Of a stretch of DNA of 64,000 nucleotides, positions 44,483-53,596 are shown one piece after another. The notes under the pieces were generated by a model, which had not been told where the DNA came from, made no database searches, and saw only the letters and a list, made by a program, of their open reading frames with translations. Made by a program: the position numbers and the translations under genes. Numbering within the stretch: position 1 is the first letter of the stretch; each line of letters starts with the position of its first letter. Where the stretch lies: positions 1 through 64,000 of the forward strand of contig NZ_JAUPEC010000019.1 of assembly GCF_030551755.1 (NCBI RefSeq). The letters are read 5' to 3'. The stretch is from Pseudocolwellia sp. AS88 (GTDB lineage: Bacteria; Pseudomonadota; Gammaproteobacteria; Enterobacterales; Alteromonadaceae).

Positions 44483-44490
44483 GTAAGAAA

Positions 44491-45663
44491 TTATTTTCCG
44501 CGTTGTTCTAAAATTTCTACTGCGGGTAATACTTTTCCTTCAACAAACTCTAAAAATGCACCACCACCCGTCGAGATGTATGACACTTGATCGGCTAAAT
44601 CAAATTTATCAATAGCAGCTAACGTATCTCCGCCACCAGCAATTGAGAAAGCTTCACTTTCTGCAATAGCTCGAGCTATAACTTCAGTACCTTTAGCAAA
44701 AGCATCGATTTCAAATACACCACATGGACCATTCCAAAGAATTGTTTTCGCATTTTTTAATATGTCTGCTGCTTTTGCTGCAGATCGTGGTCCGTAATCA
44801 ATAATATCATCGTCACTACTGATATCTGATAATTCTTTTATTTCAGTAGCTGCGTCATGAGTCCAGTCACTAAAGCCTACTTTAGTTGTTGTTACATCTT
44901 GAGCAAAGATAACTTCAGTTTCTTTACATAAACGTTGAGCTTCTGGGATCAAATCTTTTTCATATAAAGAGTTACCCACTTCATTTCCTGCTGCTGCAAC
45001 GAAAGTGTTTGAAATGCCACCACCAACAACAAGTACATCAGCAATTTTAGATAATGCATCTAAAACAGTTAATTTAGTCGAAACTTTTGAACCACCAACA
45101 ACGGCAACTAATGGGCGAGCAGGGTTATCAAGTGCTTTACCTAATGCTTCTAATTCAGCTGATAATAAAGGACCTGATGCTGCGATAGGTGCAAATTTAG
45201 CAACACCGTGTGTAGAAGCATGTGCGCGATGAGCTGTACCAAAAGCGTCCATTACAAAAACATCACATAATGCGGCTAACTTTTTAGATAGCGCTTCGTC
45301 ATTGGCTTTTTCGCCAACATTAAAACGTATATTTTCAAATACAACCAACTCACCAGCAACAGACTCAACACCATTTAAGTAGTCTTTTTCTAATCTAACA
45401 GGGAAGTTTAATGCTGCTGCTAGATAATCAACAACAGGTTGCAATGAAAGCTCATCATTAGCTTCACCTTCAGTAGGGCGACCTAAATGAGACATAACCA
45501 TTACTTTAGCACCCGCTTCTAAAGCAAGTTTTAATGTTGGTAATGCAGCTCTTAATCGAGCGTCTGAAGTGATTTTTCCATCTTGAACAGGTACGTTCAA
45601 GTCTTCTCTGATAAGTACACGTTTTTGTGATAAATCTAGATCTGTCATTTTAATAATAGACAT
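44491..45663 (-). CDS. pgk: Phosphoglycerate kinase
   Basis: A 390-residue glycolytic enzyme moving phosphate between 1,3-bisphosphoglycerate and ADP. It follows the E. coli protein from [30 protein letters not shown] onward. Substrate-binding HLGRPTEGE (about 60-68) and [13 protein letters not shown], and the C-terminal nucleotide part [11 protein letters not shown] with [13 protein letters not shown], are intact. AAGGA precedes the ATG. It lies 38 bases after epd on the same strand. The usual following gene, fba, is absent here. Confidence 0.97.
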   Translation of the reverse strand: MSIIKMTDLDLSQKRVLIREDLNVPVQDGKITSDARLRAALPTLKLALEAGAKVMVMSHLGRPTEGEANDELSLQPVVDYLAAALNFPVRLEKDYLNGVESVAGELVVFENIRFNVGEKANDEALSKKLAALCDVFVMDAFGTAHRAHASTHGVAKFAPIAASGPLLSAELEALGKALDNPARPLVAVVGGSKVSTKLTVLDALSKIADVLVVGGGISNTFVAAAGNEVGNSLYEKDLIPEAQRLCKETEVIFAQDVTTTKVGFSDWTHDAATEIKELSDISSDDDIIDYGPRSAAKAADILKNAKTILWNGPCGVFEIDAFAKGTEVIARAIAESEAFSIAGGGDTLAAIDKFDLADQVSYISTGGGAFLEFVEGKVLPAVEILEQRGK

Positions 45664-45701
45664 TTTGGATCCTTATAATTTTATAAAATAAATTTTTACT
45701 G

Positions 45702-46727
45702 TTATTTGTTTAGTGTGTCTGCCATAACTTTAGCGGTATCTAACATTCTGTTAGCAAAGCCCCATTCGTTGTCGCACCATATTAATAGTTTAACAAGGCG
45801 TTTGTGACTGACACGTGTTTGATTTCCGTCGACGATACATGAATGAGGATCATGATTAAAATCAACAGAAACTAAAGGTTCTTCGGTATAACCTAATATA
45901 CCTTGTAGGCCATTTTTTTGGCTGTTCTGTATTGCTTGATTAATGGCTTTAATATCTACATCTTTAGACACTGTTAAGCTTAAATCCATTGCCGTTACGT
46001 TTATGGTTGGTACGCGCACAGCAATTGCTTCAAAACGGCCTGAAAACTTAGGTAATATACGTTCAATACCAATAGCAAGCTTGGTATCTACAGGAATAAT
46101 AGAGTGACTTGCGGCTCTAGATCTTCTTAAATCAGGGTGGTAAGCATCAATAACTTGCTGATCATGCATTGAAGAATGAATGGTGGTTATTGTTCCACTT
46201 TCCACACCAAATGCATCATCAATGGCATTAATAACAGGGACTACACAATTTGTTGTGCAAGAACCATTAGACACTATGTTGTGTTCATTAGACAAAATAT
46301 GGTGATTAACACCATAAATAATAGTGGCATCAACTTCTGCATCACTTGAGGCAGGATGTGAATATAATACTTTTTTCGCACCTTGCTTTAAGTGTTGCTC
46401 ACCTTGATCGTATTGATCAAATTTACCTGTACATTCAAGTACTATATCTACTTGGTGTTTAGCCCAAGGAAGAGTTGATAGCTGTTTTTCGTGAGATAAG
46501 TGAGTAAGTTTACCATTAATCAGTAAGTGCTCATTGTGAAGCTCAACAGGGAAAGGGAAGCGCCCGTGAGTTGAGTCGTATTTCAACAAGTGTGCAATGC
46601 CTTCAGGCTCTGCTATCTCATTGATAGCGACTAAATTAAATTCATCAGATCTGTTCGTTTCGAATAAGGCTCGAGCAACGTTACGACCAATTCTTCCAAA
46701 ACCATTTATGGCGATATTTATAGGCAT
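45702..46727 (-). CDS. epd: D-erythrose-4-phosphate dehydrogenase
   Basis: A 341-residue GapA-like enzyme (E. coli Epd 339) that oxidises erythrose 4-phosphate to 4-phosphoerythronate for pyridoxal phosphate synthesis. [17 protein letters not shown] is the NAD site; [13 protein letters not shown] holds the catalytic cysteine. [22 protein letters not shown] is Epd wording, not GapA. I chose the ATG at 46727, before [10 protein letters not shown]; the ATG at 46757 lies inside the loop of the upstream terminator and would add ten odd residues. Neither has a clear ribosome-binding site. The tktA-epd-pgk order is a known gammaproteobacterial cluster. Confidence 0.93.
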   Translation of the reverse strand: MPINIAINGFGRIGRNVARALFETNRSDEFNLVAINEIAEPEGIAHLLKYDSTHGRFPFPVELHNEHLLINGKLTHLSHEKQLSTLPWAKHQVDIVLECTGKFDQYDQGEQHLKQGAKKVLYSHPASSDAEVDATIIYGVNHHILSNEHNIVSNGSCTTNCVVPVINAIDDAFGVESGTITTIHSSMHDQQVIDAYHPDLRRSRAASHSIIPVDTKLAIGIERILPKFSGRFEAIAVRVPTINVTAMDLSLTVSKDVDIKAINQAIQNSQKNGLQGILGYTEEPLVSVDFNHDPHSCIVDGNQTRVSHKRLVKLLIWCDNEWGFANRMLDTAKVMADTLNK

Positions 46728-46740
46728 ATTAACTACAAAA

Positions 46741-46768
46741 TAAAAAAGAACCTGCATAACAGGTTCTT
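46741..46768 (-). terminator. Intrinsic terminator between tktA and epd
   Basis: On the minus strand AAGAACCTG pairs with CAGGTTCTT around five bases and runs into TTTTTTATTTTG. It lies 18 bases after the tktA stop and only 14 before the epd start, so it may work as an attenuator for epd-pgk. Confidence 0.85.
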
Positions 46769-46785
46769 TTGTTTAAGGCTTAAAA

Positions 46786-48765
46786 TTAAAGACTTTTAAC
46801 TGTTTCAACAATATTGTCTACTGTGAAACCAAAGTGTTCTAATAATACATTGCCAGGAGCTGATTCACCGAATGTTGTCATACCGATGATTTTTCCAGAG
46901 AAACCAACATACTTGTACCAGAAGTCAGTATGAGCGGCTTCAATAGCAACGCGCTTAATAACACTAGCTGGTAAAACTGATTCTTTGTATGCAGCGTCTT
47001 GCTCATCAAAAATACTTGTTGATGGCATAGATACTACGCGAACAGTATCACCTAGTTGCTCAGCTGCTTGCATCGCTATACCGACTTCAGAACCTGTAGC
47101 AATTAAAATAACATCAGGTGTACCAACACTATCTTTTAAGATGTATGCCCCTTTAGCTATATTGTTTACTTGCTCAGTTGTTCTTGATTGAGCAGGTAGG
47201 CCTTGGCGAGAGAATATTAATGACGTTGGAGCACTTTGACGTTGAATAGCGTTTTTCCATGCTACTGCAGACTCAGTTGCATCAGCTGGACGCCATGTCA
47301 CCATATTTGGAGTATTACGTAAGTTAGCTAATTGCTCGATAGGTTGATGCGTTGGACCATCTTCACCCTGACCAATTGAGTCATGTGTATACACAAAAAT
47401 GTTTTGAATCCCCATTAGTGCAGACATGCGTACTGCGTTTCTAGCGTATTCCATGAACATCATGAAAGTTGCACCGTAGTTAATAAAGCCACCGTGCAAA
47501 GAAATACCGTTCATAATACCGCTCATACCAAATTCACGTACACCGTAAAAGATGTAGTTACCGGCAGCATCTTCTTGAATGCCTTTTGAACCCGACCATA
47601 ATGTTAGGTTTGAACCGGCTAAATCAGCAGAACCACCTAATAATTCAGGTAAAATTTGTCCGAAAGCTTCAATTGAGTTTTGAGATGCTTTACGAGACGC
47701 TATGTTTTCTGCTTTTTCTTGGCATTGCGAAATATATTCATTCGCTTTTTGTTCGAATTCAGCAGGTAGGTCACCTTTAATTACACGTCGTTCATATTCA
47801 GCAGCTAATTCTGGGTAAGCAGCTTGGTATGCTGAAAAGGCATCATTCCATTGTGCTTGTTTACTTTGACCTTGTTCTTGTTGGTTCCACTGAGCAACAA
47901 TATCGTCTGGAATTTCAAACGGTGCATATGGCCAGTTTAAAAATTTACGTGTTGCTGCAATTTCTTCATCACCTAAAGGTGCACCATGACAGTCATGTGT
48001 ACCTGACTTGTTTGGCGAGCCAAAACCGATGATTGTTTTACAACAAATCATAGTTGGTTTATCAGTTACTGCTTTAGCCGCTGTAATTGCAGCTGAAATT
48101 TCTTCTGGGTTATGGCCATCTACGTTAATAACATGCCAGCCGTATGATTCAAATCTTGCTGGTGTGTTATCTGTAAACCAGCCTTCAACTTCACCATCAA
48201 TTGAAATACCATTGTCATCCCAAAAAGCAATTAACTTACCTAAACCTAAAGTACCAGCTAGTGAACATACTTCATGAGAAATACCTTCCATTAAACAACC
48301 GTCACCTAAGAAACAATAAGTAAAGTGATCAACAATATCATGACCTTCACGGTTGAATTGTGCTGCTAGAGTTTTTTCAGCAATTGCCATACCTACAGCA
48401 TTTGATATACCAGCACCTAAAGGGCCTGTTGTAGTTTCTACACCTGGCGTATAACCGTATTCAGGATGACCTGGGGTTTTAGAATGTAGTTGACGAAAGT
48501 TTTTCAAATCATCTCTAGATACGTCATAACCCGTTAAATGCAATAGTGAATAAATAAGCATTGAACCGTGACCGTTAGATAAAACGAATCGATCTCGGTT
48601 TACCCATTTTGGATCAGACGGATTATGATTTAAAAAATCGCGCCATAAAACTTCAGCGATATCTGCCATGCCCATAGGGGCCCCCGGATGGCCTGATTTT
48701 GCTTTTTGAACTGCATCCATACTTAATACACGTATTGCATTAGCTAGATCTTGACGAGATGTCAT
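46786..48765 (-). CDS. tktA: Transketolase
   Basis: A 659-residue thiamine-diphosphate enzyme of the pentose phosphate pathway. Motifs: [23 protein letters not shown] at the start, the diphosphate-binding [13 protein letters not shown] (about 153-165), then [24 protein letters not shown] (about 455-478). The C-terminal domain is complete. I placed the start at 48765 (MTSRQDL), six bases after GGAG; the longer frame to 48834 adds 23 residues with no family match. It makes erythrose 4-phosphate, the substrate of the next gene, epd. Confidence 0.95.
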   Translation of the reverse strand: MTSRQDLANAIRVLSMDAVQKAKSGHPGAPMGMADIAEVLWRDFLNHNPSDPKWVNRDRFVLSNGHGSMLIYSLLHLTGYDVSRDDLKNFRQLHSKTPGHPEYGYTPGVETTTGPLGAGISNAVGMAIAEKTLAAQFNREGHDIVDHFTYCFLGDGCLMEGISHEVCSLAGTLGLGKLIAFWDDNGISIDGEVEGWFTDNTPARFESYGWHVINVDGHNPEEISAAITAAKAVTDKPTMICCKTIIGFGSPNKSGTHDCHGAPLGDEEIAATRKFLNWPYAPFEIPDDIVAQWNQQEQGQSKQAQWNDAFSAYQAAYPELAAEYERRVIKGDLPAEFEQKANEYISQCQEKAENIASRKASQNSIEAFGQILPELLGGSADLAGSNLTLWSGSKGIQEDAAGNYIFYGVREFGMSGIMNGISLHGGFINYGATFMMFMEYARNAVRMSALMGIQNIFVYTHDSIGQGEDGPTHQPIEQLANLRNTPNMVTWRPADATESAVAWKNAIQRQSAPTSLIFSRQGLPAQSRTTEQVNNIAKGAYILKDSVGTPDVILIATGSEVGIAMQAAEQLGDTVRVVSMPSTSIFDEQDAAYKESVLPASVIKRVAIEAAHTDFWYKYVGFSGKIIGMTTFGESAPGNVLLEHFGFTVDNIVETVKSL

Positions 48766-48975
48766 ATTTACTCCGCTTAGAAATGTTAGAATTTTAATAG
48801 GCTTATTCTCACCTGAATAACCCCATAACTGCAAATGTTATTCTGCTATTTGTTATACTTTATTTGTTATGTATCGAGTTCACAGAAAATGTAATTGAAA
48901 AACCCCTATAAATTTTAGACGATCATCAGTATATTGAACCATTATCCTGATATTTTTTAGTTAATTACCTCTCTT

Positions 48976-51669
48976 ATGAAAAAACAAATTTATCTTTCGT
49001 TATTTACTATGTTTTTGTATTTGACGGTATGCTTATTAACATCAATGATATTCAAGCCAATATCTATTATTCTTTTATTAGGGGTTTCCGCAGGTATTTC
49101 AAGTGTAGTGATTATTTTGTGGGGAAGACTTCAAATAATTCCACTCGTTTTAAGCAGTATTATCTTACATACATTATTATATTATTCTTTTTCTATTGAA
49201 TTTGAAGCTTCTATTCCTCTTATTTTTACCTTAGCTTCTTGTGCACAAGGTCTTTGGGCAAAAAAACTTACCGATAAATTAGTCACTAACACTCAATGGT
49301 TAGATAGTCGTAAAAAGCTATCCTCATTCATATATAAAGTTGGTCCTTTAGCCTCTCTTATTTCTGCTTTTTCTTGCATTTTGATTACTATTCTTTCAGC
49401 TCAGTCTTTTGATGTTAACTGGTTTTATGTATTTTGTCAGACATGGTCTTTGAGTGTACTTGTTTCAATTTTTGGTATTCCTATTTTGTTATTTGTGAAT
49501 ACAGGAAACAATGTTAATAAAGGTAAAAAACTTTTTGTTATTATTTCTTCTATTATTGGTGGGCTTTCAATCGCCTTGCTTTTCAAAATCGGTCAAGATC
49601 AAAATCAACATTATCGTAATGATGACTTTTTCAAAGTGCAATCGAATATCGAAGTTAAGTTAGAACAAGAGTTACAACAAATAGAGCAACAATTAAACTC
49701 ACTAAAAGCCTATTTTGAAGCAAGTCGTTTGGTTAATGTTGAATCTTTTTATGAATTTTCTGCTTATATTCTTAACGAACGTTCTAAAATAGAATCGTTT
49801 GAATGGGCTCCTTTTGTTGAAGATGTTCATCGAAGTACCTATGAACGTTATATGTCGGAAGTATTAGATATTCATTATGTAATTAGTCAGCAAACTATTA
49901 TGGGGAATAATATTAAGTCAAAAAAATCTGACCTCTATTTACCTGTTCAATATGTTTTTCCACGTTACCAAAATGAGCAAATATTAAGTGTTGATCTGTT
50001 TAGTCATTTAGATAAGAAGAATGCTATAACACAGGCAATAACGACTGGTAGAGCATCAGCAACTTTACCAATAAATCTGATAGAAGGTGACTTCTCTAAC
50101 CCTGTTATTTTAGTTGCACTACCTGTCTTTAATCATAATCTAAAACCTTTATTTGGCCAGTACAAACAGCAGGGTAGTTTACCTGTTTCTGGTATAGTGA
50201 TTGCTGTTGTAAGAGTGTCATCTTTTTTCCAAAACATGATGAATTATGTTGATGAAGAAAATATAAACTTAATTATTTCTGATGTTGATAAGGGAAACAA
50301 CTTTACTATTATTGGAGGTAAACTAGACTCGCCAGAGCGATTGTCCATAAGAAAAACAATGAATGTGTTTTCACGTGAGTGGGCTTTTGAGCTTTCAGAA
50401 AAGAACACTTGGCTTTTGCAAAATAAATCATGGCAGAACTGGGCTACATTATTAGGTGGTACGTTCGGTGGTATTGTTTTTCAATTATTGATTTTAATGA
50501 TGGCAGCTTATTCTACAGAACTGAGCAATCGTGTAACGCAAAAAACACGTGAATTGATTATATCGAAAGAAAAATCAGATAAGGAGAATCAAGCCAAAAC
50601 AGGTTTTTTACAATCATTAAGTGTTGAATTACGTACTCCTTTAAGTGTTATTAAACGTCTAATTGAGGTATTCCCTCAAAATAATCTACCAGAGAAAGAA
50701 AAAGCTTATATAAACAATATATCTAGTGCGGCGCTTAATTTAGAACAACTGGTTGATACTTTAAATGAGTTGTCGAGCATTGAGTCTGGCCGATTAACGC
50801 TTAATATCCAGTCTTTTGATTTTATCTCGTTTCTTAGAAGGATGGATGAAGTTGTTGAGGCGAAAACTAAAGATATTAAGTTTATGATCCAAGAGGATGT
50901 TCCTCAGTTTATAGAATCTGACGAATTACGTTTGCAGCAAGTTTTTATCGCATGCACTGAAAACGCTAAAGAAATCCTTGATAGTAAAAATATTTGTGTT
51001 TCTGTGAAGGTACATTTTCACCATAAAAATAATGCCACGATTGTTTTTGTTCTACATGTATTAAAAACCAATCAATTTATTAATCAGGCAGATATGAAGC
51101 TTGATATAACGCCCGTAAATAAGAAATTTAATCTAAGAATGGAGATGGCGAAAGAGCTGTGTAACAAGCTAGGAGGGGATATTAACTTAGCTCAGTTACC
51201 ATCGGGTGAGTCGATGATACACGCTTCAGTTAAAGTTAAAATATCACAAGAACAAGAATTAGGGCTTGGTCGCTTCAATGTACCTTCAATTGAAGATATA
51301 GCGGTATTAGATGTTAAGCGTATATTATTCATTGAAGGGCAAAACAAACAGAATAAAAACTTATATAGACAGTTATTATCTTTAAAACATTATGTAGATG
51401 TTATTAGTGATATGAATCAAATTGAAGAAACACTATTACTCAAAAAGTATCACTTAATTATTTTTGATTGCTCTGAAGGTACGCGAGATATAAAAACTAT
51501 ACCAACACCATTAAAAGGTCAGTTTTCTAATATACCTACACTTGCTTTATTGAATGATATTCTTGAAGATAATATGCTTTCTTTGGTTAATTATAAATTT
51601 ACAGCTTATGTTGTTTTACCTATTACTACAGAAAACTTAAGGTCACTTATTCATAGTTACTTTAAATAA
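48976..51669 (+). CDS. MASE1/CHASE sensor with degenerate histidine kinase and receiver
   Basis: An 897-residue membrane protein. Order: about six to eight N-terminal helices of MASE1 type (1-210), CHASE sensor domain (about 235-450; FEWAPFVEDVHRSTYERYM, VLVALPVF-like), a membrane segment (about 495-512), a coiled coil, a HisKA-like domain, an HATPase-like domain and a receiver-like C-terminus. The phosphoacceptor is lost: LSVELRTPL has Val550 (codon 50623-50625) where SHELRTPL has His. The ATPase part keeps the N-box Asn (CTENAKEIL) but lacks the DxGxG and GxGLGL boxes. The receiver keeps one Asp (IIFDCSEG) only. It is probably a pseudokinase that senses and modulates a partner. Divergent from tktA, facing the relay operon. 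Confidence 0.85.
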   Translation: MKKQIYLSLFTMFLYLTVCLLTSMIFKPISIILLLGVSAGISSVVIILWGRLQIIPLVLSSIILHTLLYYSFSIEFEASIPLIFTLASCAQGLWAKKLTDKLVTNTQWLDSRKKLSSFIYKVGPLASLISAFSCILITILSAQSFDVNWFYVFCQTWSLSVLVSIFGIPILLFVNTGNNVNKGKKLFVIISSIIGGLSIALLFKIGQDQNQHYRNDDFFKVQSNIEVKLEQELQQIEQQLNSLKAYFEASRLVNVESFYEFSAYILNERSKIESFEWAPFVEDVHRSTYERYMSEVLDIHYVISQQTIMGNNIKSKKSDLYLPVQYVFPRYQNEQILSVDLFSHLDKKNAITQAITTGRASATLPINLIEGDFSNPVILVALPVFNHNLKPLFGQYKQQGSLPVSGIVIAVVRVSSFFQNMMNYVDEENINLIISDVDKGNNFTIIGGKLDSPERLSIRKTMNVFSREWAFELSEKNTWLLQNKSWQNWATLLGGTFGGIVFQLLILMMAAYSTELSNRVTQKTRELIISKEKSDKENQAKTGFLQSLSVELRTPLSVIKRLIEVFPQNNLPEKEKAYINNISSAALNLEQLVDTLNELSSIESGRLTLNIQSFDFISFLRRMDEVVEAKTKDIKFMIQEDVPQFIESDELRLQQVFIACTENAKEILDSKNICVSVKVHFHHKNNATIVFVLHVLKTNQFINQADMKLDITPVNKKFNLRMEMAKELCNKLGGDINLAQLPSGESMIHASVKVKISQEQELGLGRFNVPSIEDIAVLDVKRILFIEGQNKQNKNLYRQLLSLKHYVDVISDMNQIEETLLLKKYHLIIFDCSEGTRDIKTIPTPLKGQFSNIPTLALLNDILEDNMLSLVNYKFTAYVVLPITTENLRSLIHSYFK

Positions 51670-51778
51670 CTATGAATAATTAAGAAGTGGTTATATTTAA
51701 TATTTGTTATTAGCAGGCTAGGATTTATTTTGTATCTAGACAGATTAGTTGGTTATAAAAATCATTTAAGAAAAAATA

Positions 51779-51925
51779 ATTAACCTGAACTCGAAATAAG
51801 CGATTAAATTCCAGCATTATAAGATGAATTTAGCTCTGTTGAGAGTAACTATCTTGATACTTACTCTCTTGCTTTATAAATTAATAAGTTACAAAAAATA
51901 TTATCCCGAATTCAGCTTAACTAAC
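51779..51925. repeat. Interspersed repeat copy 7
   Basis: Begins ATTAACCTGAACTCG and ends CCCGAATTCAGCTTAACTAAC, imperfect inverted repeats. GTTGAGAGTAAC inside resembles the family block. A hairpin GAGAGTAA/TTACTCTC (51841-51869) lies in it and may end the convergent transcripts of the two signalling loci. Confidence 0.62.
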
Positions 51926-51957
51926 AGCTAAAGGTGTTTAATTTGATAGGGTGGAGG

Positions 51958-53259
51958 CTAAGCATCAAGCTTTTCCTGAGATAACTCTAAATTTTTCTTA
52001 ACAACAGATAAAATCTCAGTCTTAGTAGAAGGTTTTATAATATATCCTTTCAAGCCATAGTTAGCCCACTTTTTAACAAGTTCTTTATTTTTATTGCCCG
52101 TTAGTGCAATAACAGGGGTATCTATCCCTTTGGAAAGTTGGCGGATCTTTTTAGTGGCGTTTAAACCATCTAAATTAGGCATAAATAAATCCATAAGAAT
52201 TAGGTCATAACGGTTTTCTTTAATCTTCTCTAACGCACATAATCCATCTTCAGCTTCATCTACTCTGTAGTTTTCTTTTGAAAGCACGCTAGATATCATA
52301 TCTCGATATAACTTATTATCTTCAACAACTAAGATTGAATGAGTTAATGACGTTTCTTCTTTAGGCTGTTTAACTTCTGCAGAACGCTTTTCTGTTTCAG
52401 CTAATTTTTCACTAAGCAGTTCGTCACTAATAAGATCATCGGGTCCTATTTCTAAATCATTGTTTCTTTTTTTAATGGACGGGACATGTGTTATGAGTCC
52501 TTTAGTTTTCTGTTTCTTAACTGGAAGTGATTCTTTTATCGTGCCGCGCTGATTCAATAATTGAGCAATTATCTTATCAAGGCTTGTGCGTATATCCTCT
52601 TCAAGTAAGTGAAGTAAAGGGTGTACATGATCTTCATTAATATTATTTAACAATTTTTGAGGAGAGTCTAAGTCTTTAATGTCCTTAATTAAATCAGTGG
52701 ATGGAACTTTAGAAATATCTTCACGACTTTGTGATATTTTTTTCAATAAACTTTGCTTACATCTACTGCCTTCATCAATTAAAGCTGATAGTTCATCATC
52801 TATTTTTTCACTCAGTTCTTCGCTATCTGTTTGTACTTGGCTATCAGCTTGAGTTTCAGTTAGACCACTCTGAACAACCATAAGCAATCTTAAACGTTCA
52901 TAAAGTGGTTGATATACAAAATAGTTATCAAAAAGGCCTTTCATACAGCATCTAAAAGCAAGTGATGATTCTTTGTTATTACAAAGCACAATACTATAAT
53001 GTATATGATTTAATTCGGACTCTTCTACCAGAAATGTATAATATTCAACACATTTCTCGATGCTTGATAACGCAAATAAAATTACAGCTGGTGCGGTTTG
53101 ATGAATATATTCTGTTGTTTTGTCATCTAGAAGGATGGTTCTATATTCATCTATATGGCTTGCCAAGATATTAGCTGCGCCAGATGTATCTTCACCATTA
53201 TCAACTATCATCACAACTTTTGGATGACGACTGCCTACCGATAAAGGGTTAGATTTCAT
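51958..53259 (-). CDS. Response regulator with two receiver domains, no DNA-binding output
   Basis: A 433-residue protein. The C-terminal receiver (about 310-430) is complete: acidic pair VVEDN, phosphoacceptor Asp357 in LILMDLFMP, Thr in VIALTGN and Lys in YIIKPS. The N-terminal part (about 10-130) has a receiver-like outline but Phe-Ala where the Asp should be, so it is inactive. The middle (130-300) is helical and polar with no recognised domain. There is no helix-turn-helix, GGDEF or EAL, so output must be by protein contact. Its start overlaps the Hpt gene end by 11 bases. Last gene of the relay operon. Confidence 0.85.
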   Translation of the reverse strand: MKSNPLSVGSRHPKVVMIVDNGEDTSGAANILASHIDEYRTILLDDKTTEYIHQTAPAVILFALSSIEKCVEYYTFLVEESELNHIHYSIVLCNNKESSLAFRCCMKGLFDNYFVYQPLYERLRLLMVVQSGLTETQADSQVQTDSEELSEKIDDELSALIDEGSRCKQSLLKKISQSREDISKVPSTDLIKDIKDLDSPQKLLNNINEDHVHPLLHLLEEDIRTSLDKIIAQLLNQRGTIKESLPVKKQKTKGLITHVPSIKKRNNDLEIGPDDLISDELLSEKLAETEKRSAEVKQPKEETSLTHSILVVEDNKLYRDMISSVLSKENYRVDEAEDGLCALEKIKENRYDLILMDLFMPNLDGLNATKKIRQLSKGIDTPVIALTGNKNKELVKKWANYGLKGYIIKPSTKTEILSVVKKNLELSQEKLDA

Positions 53260-53596
53260 TTTTTATGACTCCGTAAACTTGCTTAATAGAGTTATTGATT
53301 AAAATAATAAGTTCCTTACATTTATTTTTATCATTGAGCTCGGAGATATCTTCTAATTGTTGTAAATAATCGCCGGTTTGTTCTGCTCCAATAGCTTTTG
53401 CCGATGTTTTTAAAAAATGCGCCTCTTCTTTCAATGTTGTAAAGTCAGATTGTCCATAAGCATCGCTTAGTTTAGCGATCGACTGTTTAGCTTGCTGAAG
53501 AAATTCTATTTGAAATTTTTTAATTAATTCTTTGTCATCGCCAACAAGATCGAACATGGCGCTGTTATTAAATATTTTTAATTGATTATTAGTCAT
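53249..53596 (-). CDS. Hpt histidine phosphotransfer protein
   Basis: A 115-residue stand-alone Hpt domain. His60 in EEAHFLKTSAKAIGA corresponds to the phosphorylated histidine of AHxLKGxAxxIGA. The preceding FQIEFLQQAKQSIAKLSDAY and the following LEDISELND are the usual helices. It overlaps the kinase gene by eight bases and the regulator gene by eleven, so the three are translationally coupled. It should carry phosphate between the receiver of the hybrid kinase and the response regulator. Confidence 0.9.
   Translation of the reverse strand: MTNNQLKIFNNSAMFDLVGDDKELIKKFQIEFLQQAKQSIAKLSDAYGQSDFTTLKEEAHFLKTSAKAIGAEQTGDYLQQLEDISELNDKNKCKELIILINNSIKQVYGVIKNEI

Larger units (their letters stand above)
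43943..44490. other. Gap between pgk and mscS
   Basis: About 550 bases, AT-rich, no gene. Contains the mscS promoter region on the right (44000-44320, nothing distinct), the pgk terminator at 44326-44369, and repeat copy 6 at 44391-44482. Confidence 0.6.

Noticed and set aside
46728-46757. Longer N-terminus for Epd
   Set aside because: The upstream ATG is in the terminator loop and the added residues do not fit the GapA/Epd fold start.
48766-48834. Longer N-terminus for transketolase
   Set aside because: The extra 23 residues have no family match, and GGAG sits correctly before the ATG at 48765.
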